From: Flavobacterium zhairuonense
Lineage (GTDB): Bacteria > Bacteroidota > Bacteroidia > Flavobacteriales > Flavobacteriaceae
Direction of reading: 5' to 3'
Assembly (NCBI RefSeq): GCF_004352915.1
Contig: NZ_SJSY01000067.1
Location: 62,001 to 126,000, forward strand
Length of the DNA stretch: 64,000 nucleotides
Part shown: piece by piece, positions 28,745 to 38,380 of the stretch
Position numbering within the stretch: position 1 is the first letter of the stretch
Layout of the letters: each line of letters opens with the position of its first letter
Notes under the pieces: generated by a model
Seen by the model: only the letters and a program-made list of their open reading frames with translations
Told to the model about the DNA's origin: nothing
The model's database searches: none
Translations under genes and position numbers: made by a program

Positions 28745-31700
28745 ATGAGAAAACTGTTATACAAATCATTGTTAGTTTTTCTAATGATGTTGTGTTACCA
28801 AGGAGTAAATGCACAAAACAAGACAATCTCCGGTGTAATTACAGATAATACAAATTTGCCGGTTCCTTATGCAAACGTTAAAGAAAAAGGAACAAAGCAA
28901 GAGACAATTACTGATGAAAACGGAGGATTTAAAATTTCAGTAAAAGAAGGAGCTACACTTATTATTAGTGCAGTAGGATTTAAAACAGTAGAATTAAGAG
29001 CTACTGACGGAATGGATGTTAGGTTATCTACTGCTACTAATGAACTTGATGGTATTACGGTTACTGCTTTGGGGCAAACTAAAAAGAATAAATCTATTGG
29101 ATATGCCACAAGTATCATTAAAGCAGATGCGATTACAAAAACGGCATCACCTACAATTGCAAACTCTTTATATGGTAAAGCGCCAGGTGTGCGTATTACA
29201 TCTGCTCCAGGTGGATCTGGACCTATCAATATCCAGATTCGTGGATTGAATAGTGTTTCTGGTAAAAACCAACCACTTATCGTTATGGATGGTATTCCAA
29301 TTCGTGATGGTGATGTTAACAATGGTGATTATTGGAACCAACCACGTATGAAAAGCAATGGTTTAGCAGATATTAACCCTGAAGATATTGAGAATATCTC
29401 GATTCTTAAAGGAGCTTCTGCTGCTGCATTATACGGTTCTGAAGCTGTAAATGGAGTTGTATTGATTACTACAAAATCAGGTAAAGGAAAAAAAGGTTTA
29501 GGTATTGATTTCAGTACAAGCTACTCAGGAAATCAAATTGCTTACTTGCCAAGATTTCAATATGAAAGAGGTCCAGGTTGGACAAATGCTAACTACTCTT
29601 CAGGATATTTAGCACCAGACGGTTTTGCACATTATGATACTAATGGTGACGGTGTTGCTGACATGAGAGGAGTTTCTGCTAGTAGTAACAACTTCGGTCC
29701 TTGGTTTGATGGTCAGCCAATTATGTCTTGGGATGGTGTGGTTCGTCCATATTCTGCACAAAAAGACGGTTATAAAAACTTGTTCCAAAATGCATGGGAT
29801 GCTACAACAAACGTGGCACTTACAAATACTACTGATAACAGTAATATTCGTTTTTCTTACACACATATTGAATCAGATGGATTGTCTATGGGTAACAGCA
29901 ATAAGAAAAACAACTTAAGCTTAAATGCATCATTTAAAACAGGTAAATTCTTAAAAACTGATGTTATTGTAAACTACATGAACCAAAAGGTTAACAACCG
30001 TGCTTATGCTATGGACCGTTTGGTGAATAATTTTACAGGTATGCTTAGCCCATTTGATAATGGAGATTGGTATAGAGCTAAATACCAAACAAGTTTAGGT
30101 TACAAATATGTTCAAGGCGTAAATGGTCAGAGTTTGACTCCAAGTGAAAACATTATTCGTAATGGATTCAAAGCTGATATTGGAGATTATTTTTGGAATA
30201 CAAATGCTAAGCAACAAGATGAGATTACAAACCGTTTGATTGCTAGTGTTACAGAAACACTTACGTTTGGAGATTTCACATTACGTGGTCGTGTTTCGTC
30301 AGATTTATCTTCAGTAAACATTGAAAATAGAGATCCTGTAGAAGTTCCTTTGATTTATCAATTCGGAGGAGACAAATCTGGTGCTTTTGGAATGGAATCT
30401 CAAGATTATAACATTCTTTACGGTGAGGTATTGTTAACATATAACAAAAAACTTAACGACGATTTTACTGTAGGGGCGCAAGTTGGTTTCAATGGTTCTC
30501 AAGAAACAGGTAAATTTTTAACTCGTTCTACAAATGGAGGATTGAGTGTTGAGGGATGGTACGATATGAATGCTTCTATCAATATGGCAAACAGTACTTC
30601 TAGAAGATATGAAATTTTGAAAGATGCTGTTTTTGGAACTGTTAATGGTAGCTACAAAAATTATTTATTCTTAGAAGGTACGCTTAGAAGAGACCGTACT
30701 TCTACAATGAACCCAAACAACAATTCATTTACATACCCTTCTGTTAACTCGAGTTTCGTATTGTCTGAAGCAGTTAAATTGCCAGAAGTTATTAGTTATG
30801 CAAAATTGCGTGCTTCTTGGGGAATTGTGGGTAGTTATCCAGAATCTTACTTAGCAAACGTTGCATTTAACCAGACTACATTGGGTACTCAAGGAACAAC
30901 TACTCCTGTTTTGATTACAACATCTAATGCATCATATGGTAACGAAGGAATTAAGCCTGAAATGAAAAATGAGTATGAGCTTGGTTTTGAAACTAAATTC
31001 TTTGACAGAAGACTTGGTTTAGATTTTTCATACTATAATGCAAAAATTAAGGACCAAATTCTTCCTTTGACATTAGCGCCTACTACAGGAGCGAAATCGA
31101 TCTTGGCTAACGTTGGAGAATTGGCTAATCACGGTTTTGAAGTTTCATTAACAGGATCTCCTTTTAGAACAGAAAGTTTCTCTTGGGATGTTACTCTTAA
31201 CTGGGCGAAAAACGTAAACAAATTAGTATCATTATCTGATGGATCAAAAGAATATTTGCACGCAGATTATGATGGATCAGCAGCTCAATTGAAATCAGTT
31301 GTTGGTGAGCCAATGGGAGGTATTTATGCACACCCTGTTAAAACAGATGATAATGGAAACAAAATGGTTGATTCTGACGGATACTATATGATCGATGGTG
31401 ATAAATGGGTGAAATACGGATCAGCAATGCCTAAAGGTGTTGGAGGTTTGATTAATACATTTACTTACAAAAACTTTACATTAGATGTAAATATCGATTA
31501 CTCTTACGGAGGTTATTTAATGCCAACTGGTGTTAACTGGATGACTTCTAGAGGTTTGACAGAAGAAAGTTTGAATTTTAGTACGAATGAGCGTGGTGGT
31601 TTGACATATTACATGGATAACGGTAAAGGAGTTCAGGTTCCTAACAGTGCAACTGCAGGACCAGCTGGTCAACAACTATTCCGTGATGGTATGTTAATGG

Positions 31701-32074
31701 ATGGTATAGCTCCTGATGGTACAAAGAATACAAATGTTATCTCTCAGGCAGGTTACTACAACATGACTTATAACTGGGGTGGACCACAATACAGTAGCTC
31801 TCGTTATGAATTGTATATCCAAAAGAATGACTATGTTAAATTAAGAGAATTATCATTAGCTTATAATGTTCCTTCTGCTTGGGCTGCAAAAATTGGAGCT
31901 ACAAGATTAAGCGCTTCTTTCTTCGGACGTAACTTGTTTTTTATCTATAGAACAATTAAGGATATGGACCCTGAAGCAACTACTGCAGGAACAAGATGGG
32001 CTCAAAACGTAAACAACGCAGGTTTATCTCCAGCGACTAGAAGTTATGGAGTATCGTTAAGAGCATCATTCTAA
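28745..32074 (+). CDS. susC: SusC/RagA-type TonB-dependent glycan importer
   Basis: Outer-membrane TonB-dependent transporter of 1109 residues. A signal peptide is followed by a CarboxypepD-regulatory-like domain (about 25-110, TISGVITDNTNLPVPYANV). The plug has the SusC signature GKAPGVRI...IQIRGLNS and GTTPVLI-type barrel sequence follows. It ends in a C-terminal phenylalanine (GVSLRASF), as expected of outer-membrane barrels. It forms the import complex with the SusD-like lipoprotein encoded 31 bp downstream. As the only SusC/SusD pair in the window it should carry released glycans or glycopeptides into the periplasm for the surrounding glycosidases. Size and domain order are typical. Control by the adjacent LacI-type protein is inferred. 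Confidence 0.96.
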   Translation: MRKLLYKSLLVFLMMLCYQGVNAQNKTISGVITDNTNLPVPYANVKEKGTKQETITDENGGFKISVKEGATLIISAVGFKTVELRATDGMDVRLSTATNELDGITVTALGQTKKNKSIGYATSIIKADAITKTASPTIANSLYGKAPGVRITSAPGGSGPINIQIRGLNSVSGKNQPLIVMDGIPIRDGDVNNGDYWNQPRMKSNGLADINPEDIENISILKGASAAALYGSEAVNGVVLITTKSGKGKKGLGIDFSTSYSGNQIAYLPRFQYERGPGWTNANYSSGYLAPDGFAHYDTNGDGVADMRGVSASSNNFGPWFDGQPIMSWDGVVRPYSAQKDGYKNLFQNAWDATTNVALTNTTDNSNIRFSYTHIESDGLSMGNSNKKNNLSLNASFKTGKFLKTDVIVNYMNQKVNNRAYAMDRLVNNFTGMLSPFDNGDWYRAKYQTSLGYKYVQGVNGQSLTPSENIIRNGFKADIGDYFWNTNAKQQDEITNRLIASVTETLTFGDFTLRGRVSSDLSSVNIENRDPVEVPLIYQFGGDKSGAFGMESQDYNILYGEVLLTYNKKLNDDFTVGAQVGFNGSQETGKFLTRSTNGGLSVEGWYDMNASINMANSTSRRYEILKDAVFGTVNGSYKNYLFLEGTLRRDRTSTMNPNNNSFTYPSVNSSFVLSEAVKLPEVISYAKLRASWGIVGSYPESYLANVAFNQTTLGTQGTTTPVLITTSNASYGNEGIKPEMKNEYELGFETKFFDRRLGLDFSYYNAKIKDQILPLTLAPTTGAKSILANVGELANHGFEVSLTGSPFRTESFSWDVTLNWAKNVNKLVSLSDGSKEYLHADYDGSAAQLKSVVGEPMGGIYAHPVKTDDNGNKMVDSDGYYMIDGDKWVKYGSAMPKGVGGLINTFTYKNFTLDVNIDYSYGGYLMPTGVNWMTSRGLTEESLNFSTNERGGLTYYMDNGKGVQVPNSATAGPAGQQLFRDGMLMDGIAPDGTKNTNVISQAGYYNMTYNWGGPQYSSSRYELYIQKNDYVKLRELSLAYNVPSAWAAKIGATRLSASFFGRNLFFIYRTIKDMDPEATTAGTRWAQNVNNAGLSPATRSYGVSLRASF

Positions 32075-32105
32075 TTTGATAAATTCTAATTTAAAAAAAT
32101 ACAAC

Positions 32106-33671
32106 ATGAGAAAATTATTATATATATCATTAGCGTCAGCAGGACTTTTTCTAGGTTCTTGTTCGCAGGATGATTTCGCAGATGCATATAGAGATCCATC
32201 TAAGATTGAAACTACAACTGTGCCTAAACAGTTCGCTGGATTCTTAAAAGTTAATTTTGAGGATGTAATTCCGTCATATTGGAACTATTTTACAGTTCTT
32301 AGATCAACTTCTCTTACGTATACTCAAGCACACGGATTTACCAATACTACAGGACGTTATATTCCTGGAGCTGCTACAGTTTACAGATGGGATAGATATT
32401 ACAACTTTATTACACAATATAGAGAGTTGGAAAAAGCATTCGCTGCTCTTCCAGATGCAGAGAAAGCAGATAGCAGAATCTATACTATTGCTTCAACAAT
32501 CTATTTGTATGATCATACACAAAAAATGATCGACAACTATGGCGATATTCCTTTTTCTGAGGCTGGTAAAATCAGTATGACAGGTGGAGATTATACTAAA
32601 GCAGCAGCGAAGTATGATAGCCAAACTGAGATTTATGCAAAGATGCTAGATGATTTGAAAGGTTTTTCTACTGAATTGAACACAATTACATTATCTACAA
32701 AAACAGGAGTAGAGTTCAAAAATCAGGATTTGATCAACAAAGGAAACTTGGTAATGTGGAAAAACTATTGTAATTCATTACGTTTAAGAATCCTAAACAG
32801 AGTATCTGGTGTTTCATCTTTAGCTTCAAGAGCAAATACTGAAATCGCCGAAATCATTGCTGAAGGAAAAATTGTTGATGAAAATGCTGAAAATATTGCT
32901 TTCAAAGTATATACTCAGGATACAGATTTAGATACTTCTGGTTTCTTTGATGCTTTAGAAACATCTAACAATAACGTTGCTCCAAAACCTATGATTGATC
33001 ATATGAATGCGAATCTAGATCCTCGTGAGCAATGGTTGTTTGAAAAAGGAGTAAATGCAACAACTTATGTAGGACTTGATCCATCATTGACTTCAGGAGC
33101 GCAAGATCAATTGCTTACTGATGGTAAAATTGCAATCTACAACAGATCTGTAATCAGTAGAAATGACTGGTTGCCTGGTACATTAGTTAACGCTGCAGAA
33201 ATGAACTTGCTTCTTGCTGAGTACTATTCAAGAAATGGTAATGGCGCTACTGCAAAAATACATTTTGAAAAAGCAATCAGACAATCTATCGAATACTATG
33301 TAAGATTAGGAGATAAAGCAGATGATTTGACTTGGAAACCAACTTCAGAGCCAACTGCAGCTGAAATTGATGCTTATATTCTTAAAATCAACTTTGCAGG
33401 AGCTACTACAGCAGCAGCACAGTTACAGTTAATTGCTTTCCAAAAGTACATTCACTTCAACATCATGCAAGCTGACGAGGCTTGGGCTGAACAAAGAAGA
33501 TTGAAACTTCCAGCATTGACTTTCATGGAAGATGAAACAAGCTCTGTTAGAAAAACACCTCCAACACGTTGGACATACCCAACTTCTGAAAGTGTTTATA
33601 ACACTGCAAATTACAATACTGTAAAAGCAAATGATAATTTAAGTACCAAAATTTTCTGGGACGTAAAATAA
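32106..33671 (+). CDS. susD: SusD/RagB-family surface glycan-binding lipoprotein
   Basis: Outer-membrane lipoprotein of 521 residues that caps the SusC barrel and binds the glycan. The ATG at 32106 is preferred because it starts a lipoprotein signal (MRKLLYISLASAGLFLGSC). The residues after the lipidated Cys are SQDDF, which resembles the surface-export signal (S-D-D-F/E type) known in Flavobacterium and Capnocytophaga. TPR-like helices typical of SusD follow (AEMNLLLAEYYSRNG, QADEAWAEQRRLKLPAL). It belongs to the subgroup annotated as SusD/RagB nutrient-binding lipoproteins (SusD-like_2). It lies 31 bp after susC and before a terminator, so susCD is bicistronic. Confidence 0.95.
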   Translation: MRKLLYISLASAGLFLGSCSQDDFADAYRDPSKIETTTVPKQFAGFLKVNFEDVIPSYWNYFTVLRSTSLTYTQAHGFTNTTGRYIPGAATVYRWDRYYNFITQYRELEKAFAALPDAEKADSRIYTIASTIYLYDHTQKMIDNYGDIPFSEAGKISMTGGDYTKAAAKYDSQTEIYAKMLDDLKGFSTELNTITLSTKTGVEFKNQDLINKGNLVMWKNYCNSLRLRILNRVSGVSSLASRANTEIAEIIAEGKIVDENAENIAFKVYTQDTDLDTSGFFDALETSNNNVAPKPMIDHMNANLDPREQWLFEKGVNATTYVGLDPSLTSGAQDQLLTDGKIAIYNRSVISRNDWLPGTLVNAAEMNLLLAEYYSRNGNGATAKIHFEKAIRQSIEYYVRLGDKADDLTWKPTSEPTAAEIDAYILKINFAGATTAAAQLQLIAFQKYIHFNIMQADEAWAEQRRLKLPALTFMEDETSSVRKTPPTRWTYPTSESVYNTANYNTVKANDNLSTKIFWDVK

Positions 33672-33705
33672 TTTCATTTTTAATGTTTGGTTAGTACTTG
33701 GTAAG

Positions 33706-33741
33706 CCCCAGATTCAGGAGAACCCTGAGTCTGGGGTTTTT
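33706..33741 (+). terminator. Rho-independent terminator after susD
   Basis: Arms CCCCAGATTCAGG (33706-33718) and CCTGAGTCTGGGG (33724-33736) pair with one G-U and are followed by five T. Confidence 0.88.
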
Positions 33742-33937
33742 GTTTGTGAAAACCTAATTTCAACAATGTGACTGTTGTTGAAACTTAACCAAACTAATAG
33801 TAATCGAGTTGAGAAGACTCGTTGCTTTTAGAGACTTTGTTTTTTAGGAACTGTTACACTCTTTGTAAAATTTATTTAAAGAAATTTTATTGTAAGAGGT
33901 TGATTTTTAATAGGAATAAAAGAACGGTTAAGCATGA

Positions 33938-33969
33938 AAAAAGGCGAATCTACTTTGATTCGCCTTTTT
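33938..33969 (-). terminator. Terminator of the M28 peptidase gene (bidirectional hairpin)
   Basis: AAAAAGGCGAATC and GATTCGCCTTTTT form a perfect stem around a 6-nt loop, flanked by A/T runs on both sides. It lies about 50 bp past the leftward peptidase stop. Confidence 0.8.
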
Positions 33970-34019
33970 AAATCTGTATAATTTATAAAATTTATGGTCA
34001 AATTTACATTTCCACTTGT

Positions 34020-34988
34020 TTAATTCTGTTTGATAAAAGTCAACGGTTGCTCATAATTGGCAATAGCCGTCAGAGCATTGTAAATGTATTTTGAAACCAA
34101 AATTGCTCCTTCACTATTAATTAAAGCAGTGTCATCTTCTGGTGTATGATATTGCGGATGCCCGCCGGTATGTAATCCGATCACTGAAATATTGTTTTTG
34201 TAAAAGGTAACATGATCGGAACCGCCTACATCGCCGGCAAACACAATCGGATTCAGCCCACTGCCTTCGCCTAATTTTTTCATCAATTCAACACCGTCAG
34301 GAAAAGTGCCGGCACCTCCCATATAAAGTTCTTTTTTATCATTTAATCTCCCAACCATATCCATGTTGATCATCACTTTTACAGCATTTTTATCTACTGG
34401 CAAATGATTGACAAAATATTTAGATCCTAACAAACCTTCTTCTTCGGCACTGAAGGAAATAAAGATAATGCTTCTTTTTGGAGCGGTTTTGGCATGATGC
34501 AATTCTTCTAAAATAGACAATAAAGCCGAAACTCCAGAAGCGTTATCATCAGCTCCGTTATGAATGGCAAGTGTGTCTTTTTTCTTGCTTCCAGAACCTT
34601 TTCCGCCCCATCCCCAATGGTCGTAATGTGCGCCAATGACAATGAATTCTTTTTTAAGATTTTCATCCGAACCCTCTAAATAGCCTACAACATTTTGGGT
34701 TGAAATGCTGTCAGATTTCATTTTATTTATCTCTGGTTTTATGAAAATTTTGAAAGGCTGATAATAGTTGTTGTTGAATTCTTTGAGCCCAAATTTTTTG
34801 AAATATTTTTTGATGTAAGCCGCCGCTTCATTATTGCCTTTCGTTCCGGCCAAACGACCTTCTAACTTATCTGATGCAAGATAAGTGTCGTGTTTCAGAA
34901 ATTTTTCTGCTGAAAATGTTGATTGTGCTGTTGCTTTTCCACATGTTATTGTAGCAAATGAGAAAAGGAAAAGGGTCTTTTTTAACAT
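34020..34988 (-). CDS. M28-family zinc aminopeptidase, exported
   Basis: Zinc exopeptidase of 322 residues with an N-terminal signal peptide (ends KATAQ). All five metal-ligand motifs of family M28 are visible in order: H in GAHYDHWG, D in NGADDNASG, the EE pair in FSAEEEGLLG, D in NMDMVGR and H in QYHTPEDD. It should trim N-terminal residues from peptides in the periplasm or outside the cell. In this island it could shorten glycopeptides to the single glyco-Asn that glycosylasparaginase needs. That link is inferred from position. It is transcribed leftward and follows GH29 copy 5 by about 100 bp. Confidence 0.92.
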   Translation of the reverse strand: MLKKTLFLFSFATITCGKATAQSTFSAEKFLKHDTYLASDKLEGRLAGTKGNNEAAAYIKKYFKKFGLKEFNNNYYQPFKIFIKPEINKMKSDSISTQNVVGYLEGSDENLKKEFIVIGAHYDHWGWGGKGSGSKKKDTLAIHNGADDNASGVSALLSILEELHHAKTAPKRSIIFISFSAEEEGLLGSKYFVNHLPVDKNAVKVMINMDMVGRLNDKKELYMGGAGTFPDGVELMKKLGEGSGLNPIVFAGDVGGSDHVTFYKNNISVIGLHTGGHPQYHTPEDDTALINSEGAILVSKYIYNALTAIANYEQPLTFIKQN

Positions 34989-35008
34989 TGTATTTTTTTT
35001 TAAGCATT

Positions 35009-35090
35009 AGGCTGTAAGCCATAAGCCATAAGCTGTAAGCTTTTTCAGCAAGATAAAGCTTATTGCCTAAAGCTTACAGCCTATAGCCTT
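35009..35090. repeat. Imperfect inverted repeat between GH29 copy 5 and the M28 peptidase
   Basis: AGGCTGTAAGC (35009-35019) is matched inverted by GCTTACAGCCT (35072-35082), with further TAAGC-rich copies between. The ~100-bp spacer consists almost entirely of these permuted units, suggesting a degraded intergenic repeat or a stable hairpin in the mRNA. Confidence 0.55.
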
Positions 35091-36421
35091 TATAATATTT
35101 GCATTTCTATTATCGTATCGATTGTATCCATTTTGATACCGCTCAAATAAACAAAAGTTCCTTCTGGCTGTTGCTTGAATTTGATTTCTTTTCTGCCGTC
35201 CATCAAGTAGCATTTTTTGATTTTTTGCTTCATTTCTGGAATGAAAATATAACCTGTTTGTTTTGGCGTATTGATGATGTGTGCAAACAAAGTTTTGTCT
35301 TTTGCCGTAAATACGCCCCAGTCTTGTGATTTTATAATATTGCCTCTTGTTCCGTAAATGCTGTTTCCGTTTTTGTTCATCCAGATTCCTATTTCTTTCA
35401 AAGTTTCAACAAATTCGGGCTGAATTGTTCCATCGGCCATTGGGCCAACATTCAGCAGAAAATTCGCATTCAGACTTGCAGCATTTATCATATAATGCAA
35501 TAAGTCTTTTGTCGATTTGTATTTTCTATCATTGATATTGAATCCCCAAGAATTGTTCATGGTTTCACAAGTTTCTAAAGGCAACTGAGAAACAGATTGT
35601 CCTCCAAATCCGGTAGTATTTCCGCCTGGCAAATCTTTTTCAAACGCCTGAAAATCTTCTCCTTGAATTGGCAATAAATGATGATTGTTTGAAATCAAAC
35701 AGTCGGGTTGAATGGAATGAATCAAGGAATAAATTTCATCATAATGCCAATTGACTTTTGAAGTTAATGTTTTATCGGTATCATTATCCAGCTGATCCCA
35801 ATGACCGTCAAACCAAATACCGCTGATTTTTCCATAGTTTGAAAGTATTTCAGTCAATTGTCCTTTCATAAAATGAATATAGCTGTTCCAATCGCTTTTT
35901 TGCGTTCTGCCAGTTCCTTTTCCTGTTTTTCCGGTTTCGTACTGATAATCAGTTCTAGTCCAGTCTAAGAGAGAATAATAACAAAATAATTTGATGTTTT
36001 CTTTATGGCATTCATCTGCGAGTTCTTTCAGCAGGTCTCTTTTAAAATGCGTATTTGTGATTTTCCAATCTGATAATTTGGTGTCAAAATTGCTGAAACC
36101 ATCGTGGTGTCGCGTAGTAAAAGTAATGTATTTCATACCCGCTGCTTTGGCAATTCCAACCCATTTTTTCGCATCAAAATCTTGCGGATTAAATACATTA
36201 ATCAATCTGCCATACTCTGTAACTTTAATATTTTGGTTGTTCATAACCCATTCGCCATTCCCAAGAACACTGTACGGCCCAAAATGAATGAACATTCCAA
36301 ATTTGTCATCTTGAAATTCTTTTCGGTTTTTTAAATTTCCTTCCGTTGGAGTGTAATTTTGAGCAATTATTGCTGTTAAGCTCAGCGAGAAAAACAGCAG
36401 GCAAAATGTGATTTTTTTCAT
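35090..36421 (-). CDS. GH29 alpha-L-fucosidase (copy 5)
   Basis: Exported alpha-L-fucosidase of 443 residues with signal peptide MKKITFCLLFFSLSLTAIIAQ. Motifs are FTTRHHDGFSNFD, with Arg in place of the Lys seen in the other four copies, and the predicted nucleophile D205 in GIWFDGHWDQ. A C-terminal beta domain follows the barrel (about 350-443). It is near copy 4 in length but clearly diverged from it, so the two probably differ in linkage preference. It lies downstream of the PNGase-like gene (177 bp) on the same strand, a setting that fits action on released N-glycans. Confidence 0.92.
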   Translation of the reverse strand: MKKITFCLLFFSLSLTAIIAQNYTPTEGNLKNRKEFQDDKFGMFIHFGPYSVLGNGEWVMNNQNIKVTEYGRLINVFNPQDFDAKKWVGIAKAAGMKYITFTTRHHDGFSNFDTKLSDWKITNTHFKRDLLKELADECHKENIKLFCYYSLLDWTRTDYQYETGKTGKGTGRTQKSDWNSYIHFMKGQLTEILSNYGKISGIWFDGHWDQLDNDTDKTLTSKVNWHYDEIYSLIHSIQPDCLISNNHHLLPIQGEDFQAFEKDLPGGNTTGFGGQSVSQLPLETCETMNNSWGFNINDRKYKSTKDLLHYMINAASLNANFLLNVGPMADGTIQPEFVETLKEIGIWMNKNGNSIYGTRGNIIKSQDWGVFTAKDKTLFAHIINTPKQTGYIFIPEMKQKIKKCYLMDGRKEIKFKQQPEGTFVYLSGIKMDTIDTIIEMQIL

Positions 36422-36598
36422 GTTTTTGAGTTAAGTGGTTTGATAGTCAGATTTCAGAAAAAATGATAATCGAATAATTATATTTGGTGAAAACATAATG
36501 TATTGTACTTGATTTCGTTACGTCTTTTTTCTGGAATTTAAAAATAGAAAGACTTACGTTTAATAAATAAGTCGATATTATCTAAATTTAATTATCAA

Positions 36599-38272
36599 TT
36601 ACCTTTCTCCGATTAGAAATCCTGAAACATTCCAAGCACTGCTGCTGGTTCCTTCTGGTTTTCCCATTGGAATTGAAACGCGAATGGTATGCTTGCCTGG
36701 AGTTAAATTTCCTAAGTCAATTAAATTTGGGTTAGTAGTTGTTCCTGGACACCAATTTGAACGACTTAAATCAGATGATGATAAGCCATTGCCAAAATTA
36801 CCTGAAGCTGGATTACTCAATCGGTAAGAACCGCAGTCCGTGCGCCATGGTGTAAATCCAAAAACTTCTTTTCCATCAATAAAAATGGTATTTTTCTTTT
36901 GCAGAAATTCATCGCCATTTCCCCAACCTCCATGGCCGGTTGTAGTATAACTCAATTTGAAATTTTTGTATCCCTCTGGCACTTCAAATGACATTTCTAA
37001 TCCTTTTTCATTGTCAAACATAGTTCCGTATTCTTGACCTGCCATTTCCATTACGTTCAGTGTGTTGAAAAGAGGCAAAATATAATCGGCCTTAGTATTG
37101 TTATCTTCGCCTTCGTGAATGGTAATATTCAAGCTCGCTTTGTGTCCGCCGGCATCATAGTTCCCGATAAACATTCCGATGTAAACTTCTTGATTGCTCA
37201 ATTTTGGTTGCAAAAGCGAAATATCTTGACGATAAGAAACGCTATCTTGCCAAACTTTATTTTTTAATTGCAAATAGTTGAAATGTTTTACACCAAAAGG
37301 AGTGAAAAATCGCATCAATTCCAATAAAGGAGTAAAGTCGTCTGATGCCGCAACTCCTTGATATTTTTTTCCGTTTCCATTGTCGTATGCAGGCAATGAT
37401 TTAACTCCATTTTTTAATCCATCAAGAAAAGACATTTTTTTATCCATCGGAATCATAAATACAGATCCTGTTCTGTCATAAGCATCGCCATTCGACTGTT
37501 GCGTTACGTCAACAAAAATGGCGCTTCCTTTTTTGATTTCAGGAAGTTTTACTTTTCGGACAATGACTGTTCCGCTGGCAAATCTCAAAATACTGTCGTT
37601 CGATTTTGCATCAGGCACAAAATGAATCTGTTCTTTATTAAAAATAGGAATATTGACAAAACGGCTTTTCCACAATAAATCTTTGTATGTCAATTGATCA
37701 ACAGTTTGTACAGCAGGAATTTTTAAAAAAGATGGAACAGCTTTTAATATTTCGATTTTTGATGCCGTCACGACGCTATTTCCATTGCGGATTGTTTCTA
37801 AAACCAAACCTAAATCCTGTCCTAAAACTGAAGGCCCGCCTTTTAAGCCTAGATCAGTGGTATACCAGATTTCGATTTTATTAGAGTTTACAGAAGTCGT
37901 CGCTTTTTTGCAGGTATAGTTTAGGATTTTTTTGGTTTCATTGCTGAATTCAAAATTTTGCTTTCCTAAAGCTTCAGTATCATTATTAAGAATCGATTTG
38001 TTTTTTAGTTGCGCCCATTGCGAAATGGTTTTGGTATTGAAATCAATAAAAGTCTGCTCGTACGGAAGTGTTGCTTTTTGCTCTAAAATTTTAGAGGTAG
38101 TAGTCAGACTCAATTCTTTGGAAGCAAACAAAACTAATGGGTCTTGGTTTTCAGCAATTTTTCCGTTATAACTTCTTTGATAAGTAATTTTGATGGCCTT
38201 TGGCGCTTTTTGTCCAAATGAGAATGCGATAACGAAAATGGCAAGTAATAATGTTAAGGAAATTTTTTTCAT
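36599..38272 (-). CDS. PNGase F-like peptide-N-glycosidase with GLPGLI-like N-terminal domain
   Basis: Predicted amidase that releases whole N-glycans from Asn. The ATG at 38272 begins a signal peptide (MKKISLTLLLAIFVIAFSFGQ); an upstream ATG at 38320 does not. Residues about 25-180 resemble the GLPGLI family (KITYQRSYNGK, NYTCKKA, IWYTTDLGLKGGP). From about 195 to the end the sequence matches the two jelly rolls of Elizabethkingia PNGase F: GDAYDRTGSV aligns with the segment around catalytic D60 (here D266), and GDEFLQKKNTIFIDG aligns with that around E206 (here E455). SNWCPG also matches. The E118 region is diverged. The extra N-terminal domain recalls PNGase F-II. A CG-centred operator lies about 90 bp upstream. 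Confidence 0.85.
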   Translation of the reverse strand: MKKISLTLLLAIFVIAFSFGQKAPKAIKITYQRSYNGKIAENQDPLVLFASKELSLTTTSKILEQKATLPYEQTFIDFNTKTISQWAQLKNKSILNNDTEALGKQNFEFSNETKKILNYTCKKATTSVNSNKIEIWYTTDLGLKGGPSVLGQDLGLVLETIRNGNSVVTASKIEILKAVPSFLKIPAVQTVDQLTYKDLLWKSRFVNIPIFNKEQIHFVPDAKSNDSILRFASGTVIVRKVKLPEIKKGSAIFVDVTQQSNGDAYDRTGSVFMIPMDKKMSFLDGLKNGVKSLPAYDNGNGKKYQGVAASDDFTPLLELMRFFTPFGVKHFNYLQLKNKVWQDSVSYRQDISLLQPKLSNQEVYIGMFIGNYDAGGHKASLNITIHEGEDNNTKADYILPLFNTLNVMEMAGQEYGTMFDNEKGLEMSFEVPEGYKNFKLSYTTTGHGGWGNGDEFLQKKNTIFIDGKEVFGFTPWRTDCGSYRLSNPASGNFGNGLSSSDLSRSNWCPGTTTNPNLIDLGNLTPGKHTIRVSIPMGKPEGTSSSAWNVSGFLIGER

Positions 38273-38359
38273 ATTTGGTTTGGTTTTATGATTGCCCCAA
38301 TGCAATAGGAAACAGTTCATACATAATTAGTTAATAAGAATATCCGAATATAGATCAAT

Positions 38360-38380
38360 TTACTAAATCGATTTAATAAA
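38360..38380. promoter_or_regulatory. Putative LacI-type operator of the PNGase-like gene
   Basis: TTTACTAAATCGATTTAATAA contains the perfect core TAAATCGATTTA, 88-108 bp upstream of the PNGase-like start, and shares TACTAAATCG with the box at 13953-13970. Confidence 0.55.

Larger units (their letters stand above)
33672..34019. other. Convergent intergenic space with two terminators
   Basis: 348 bp between susD (rightward) and the M28 peptidase (leftward). It contains a terminator for each gene (near 33.71 and 33.95 kb) and nothing else recognisable. Confidence 0.7.

Noticed and set aside
28867-29322. 151-codon open frame antisense to susC
   Set aside because: It lies wholly inside a confident SusC gene, has no family motif or promoter, and its composition follows from the coding strand.
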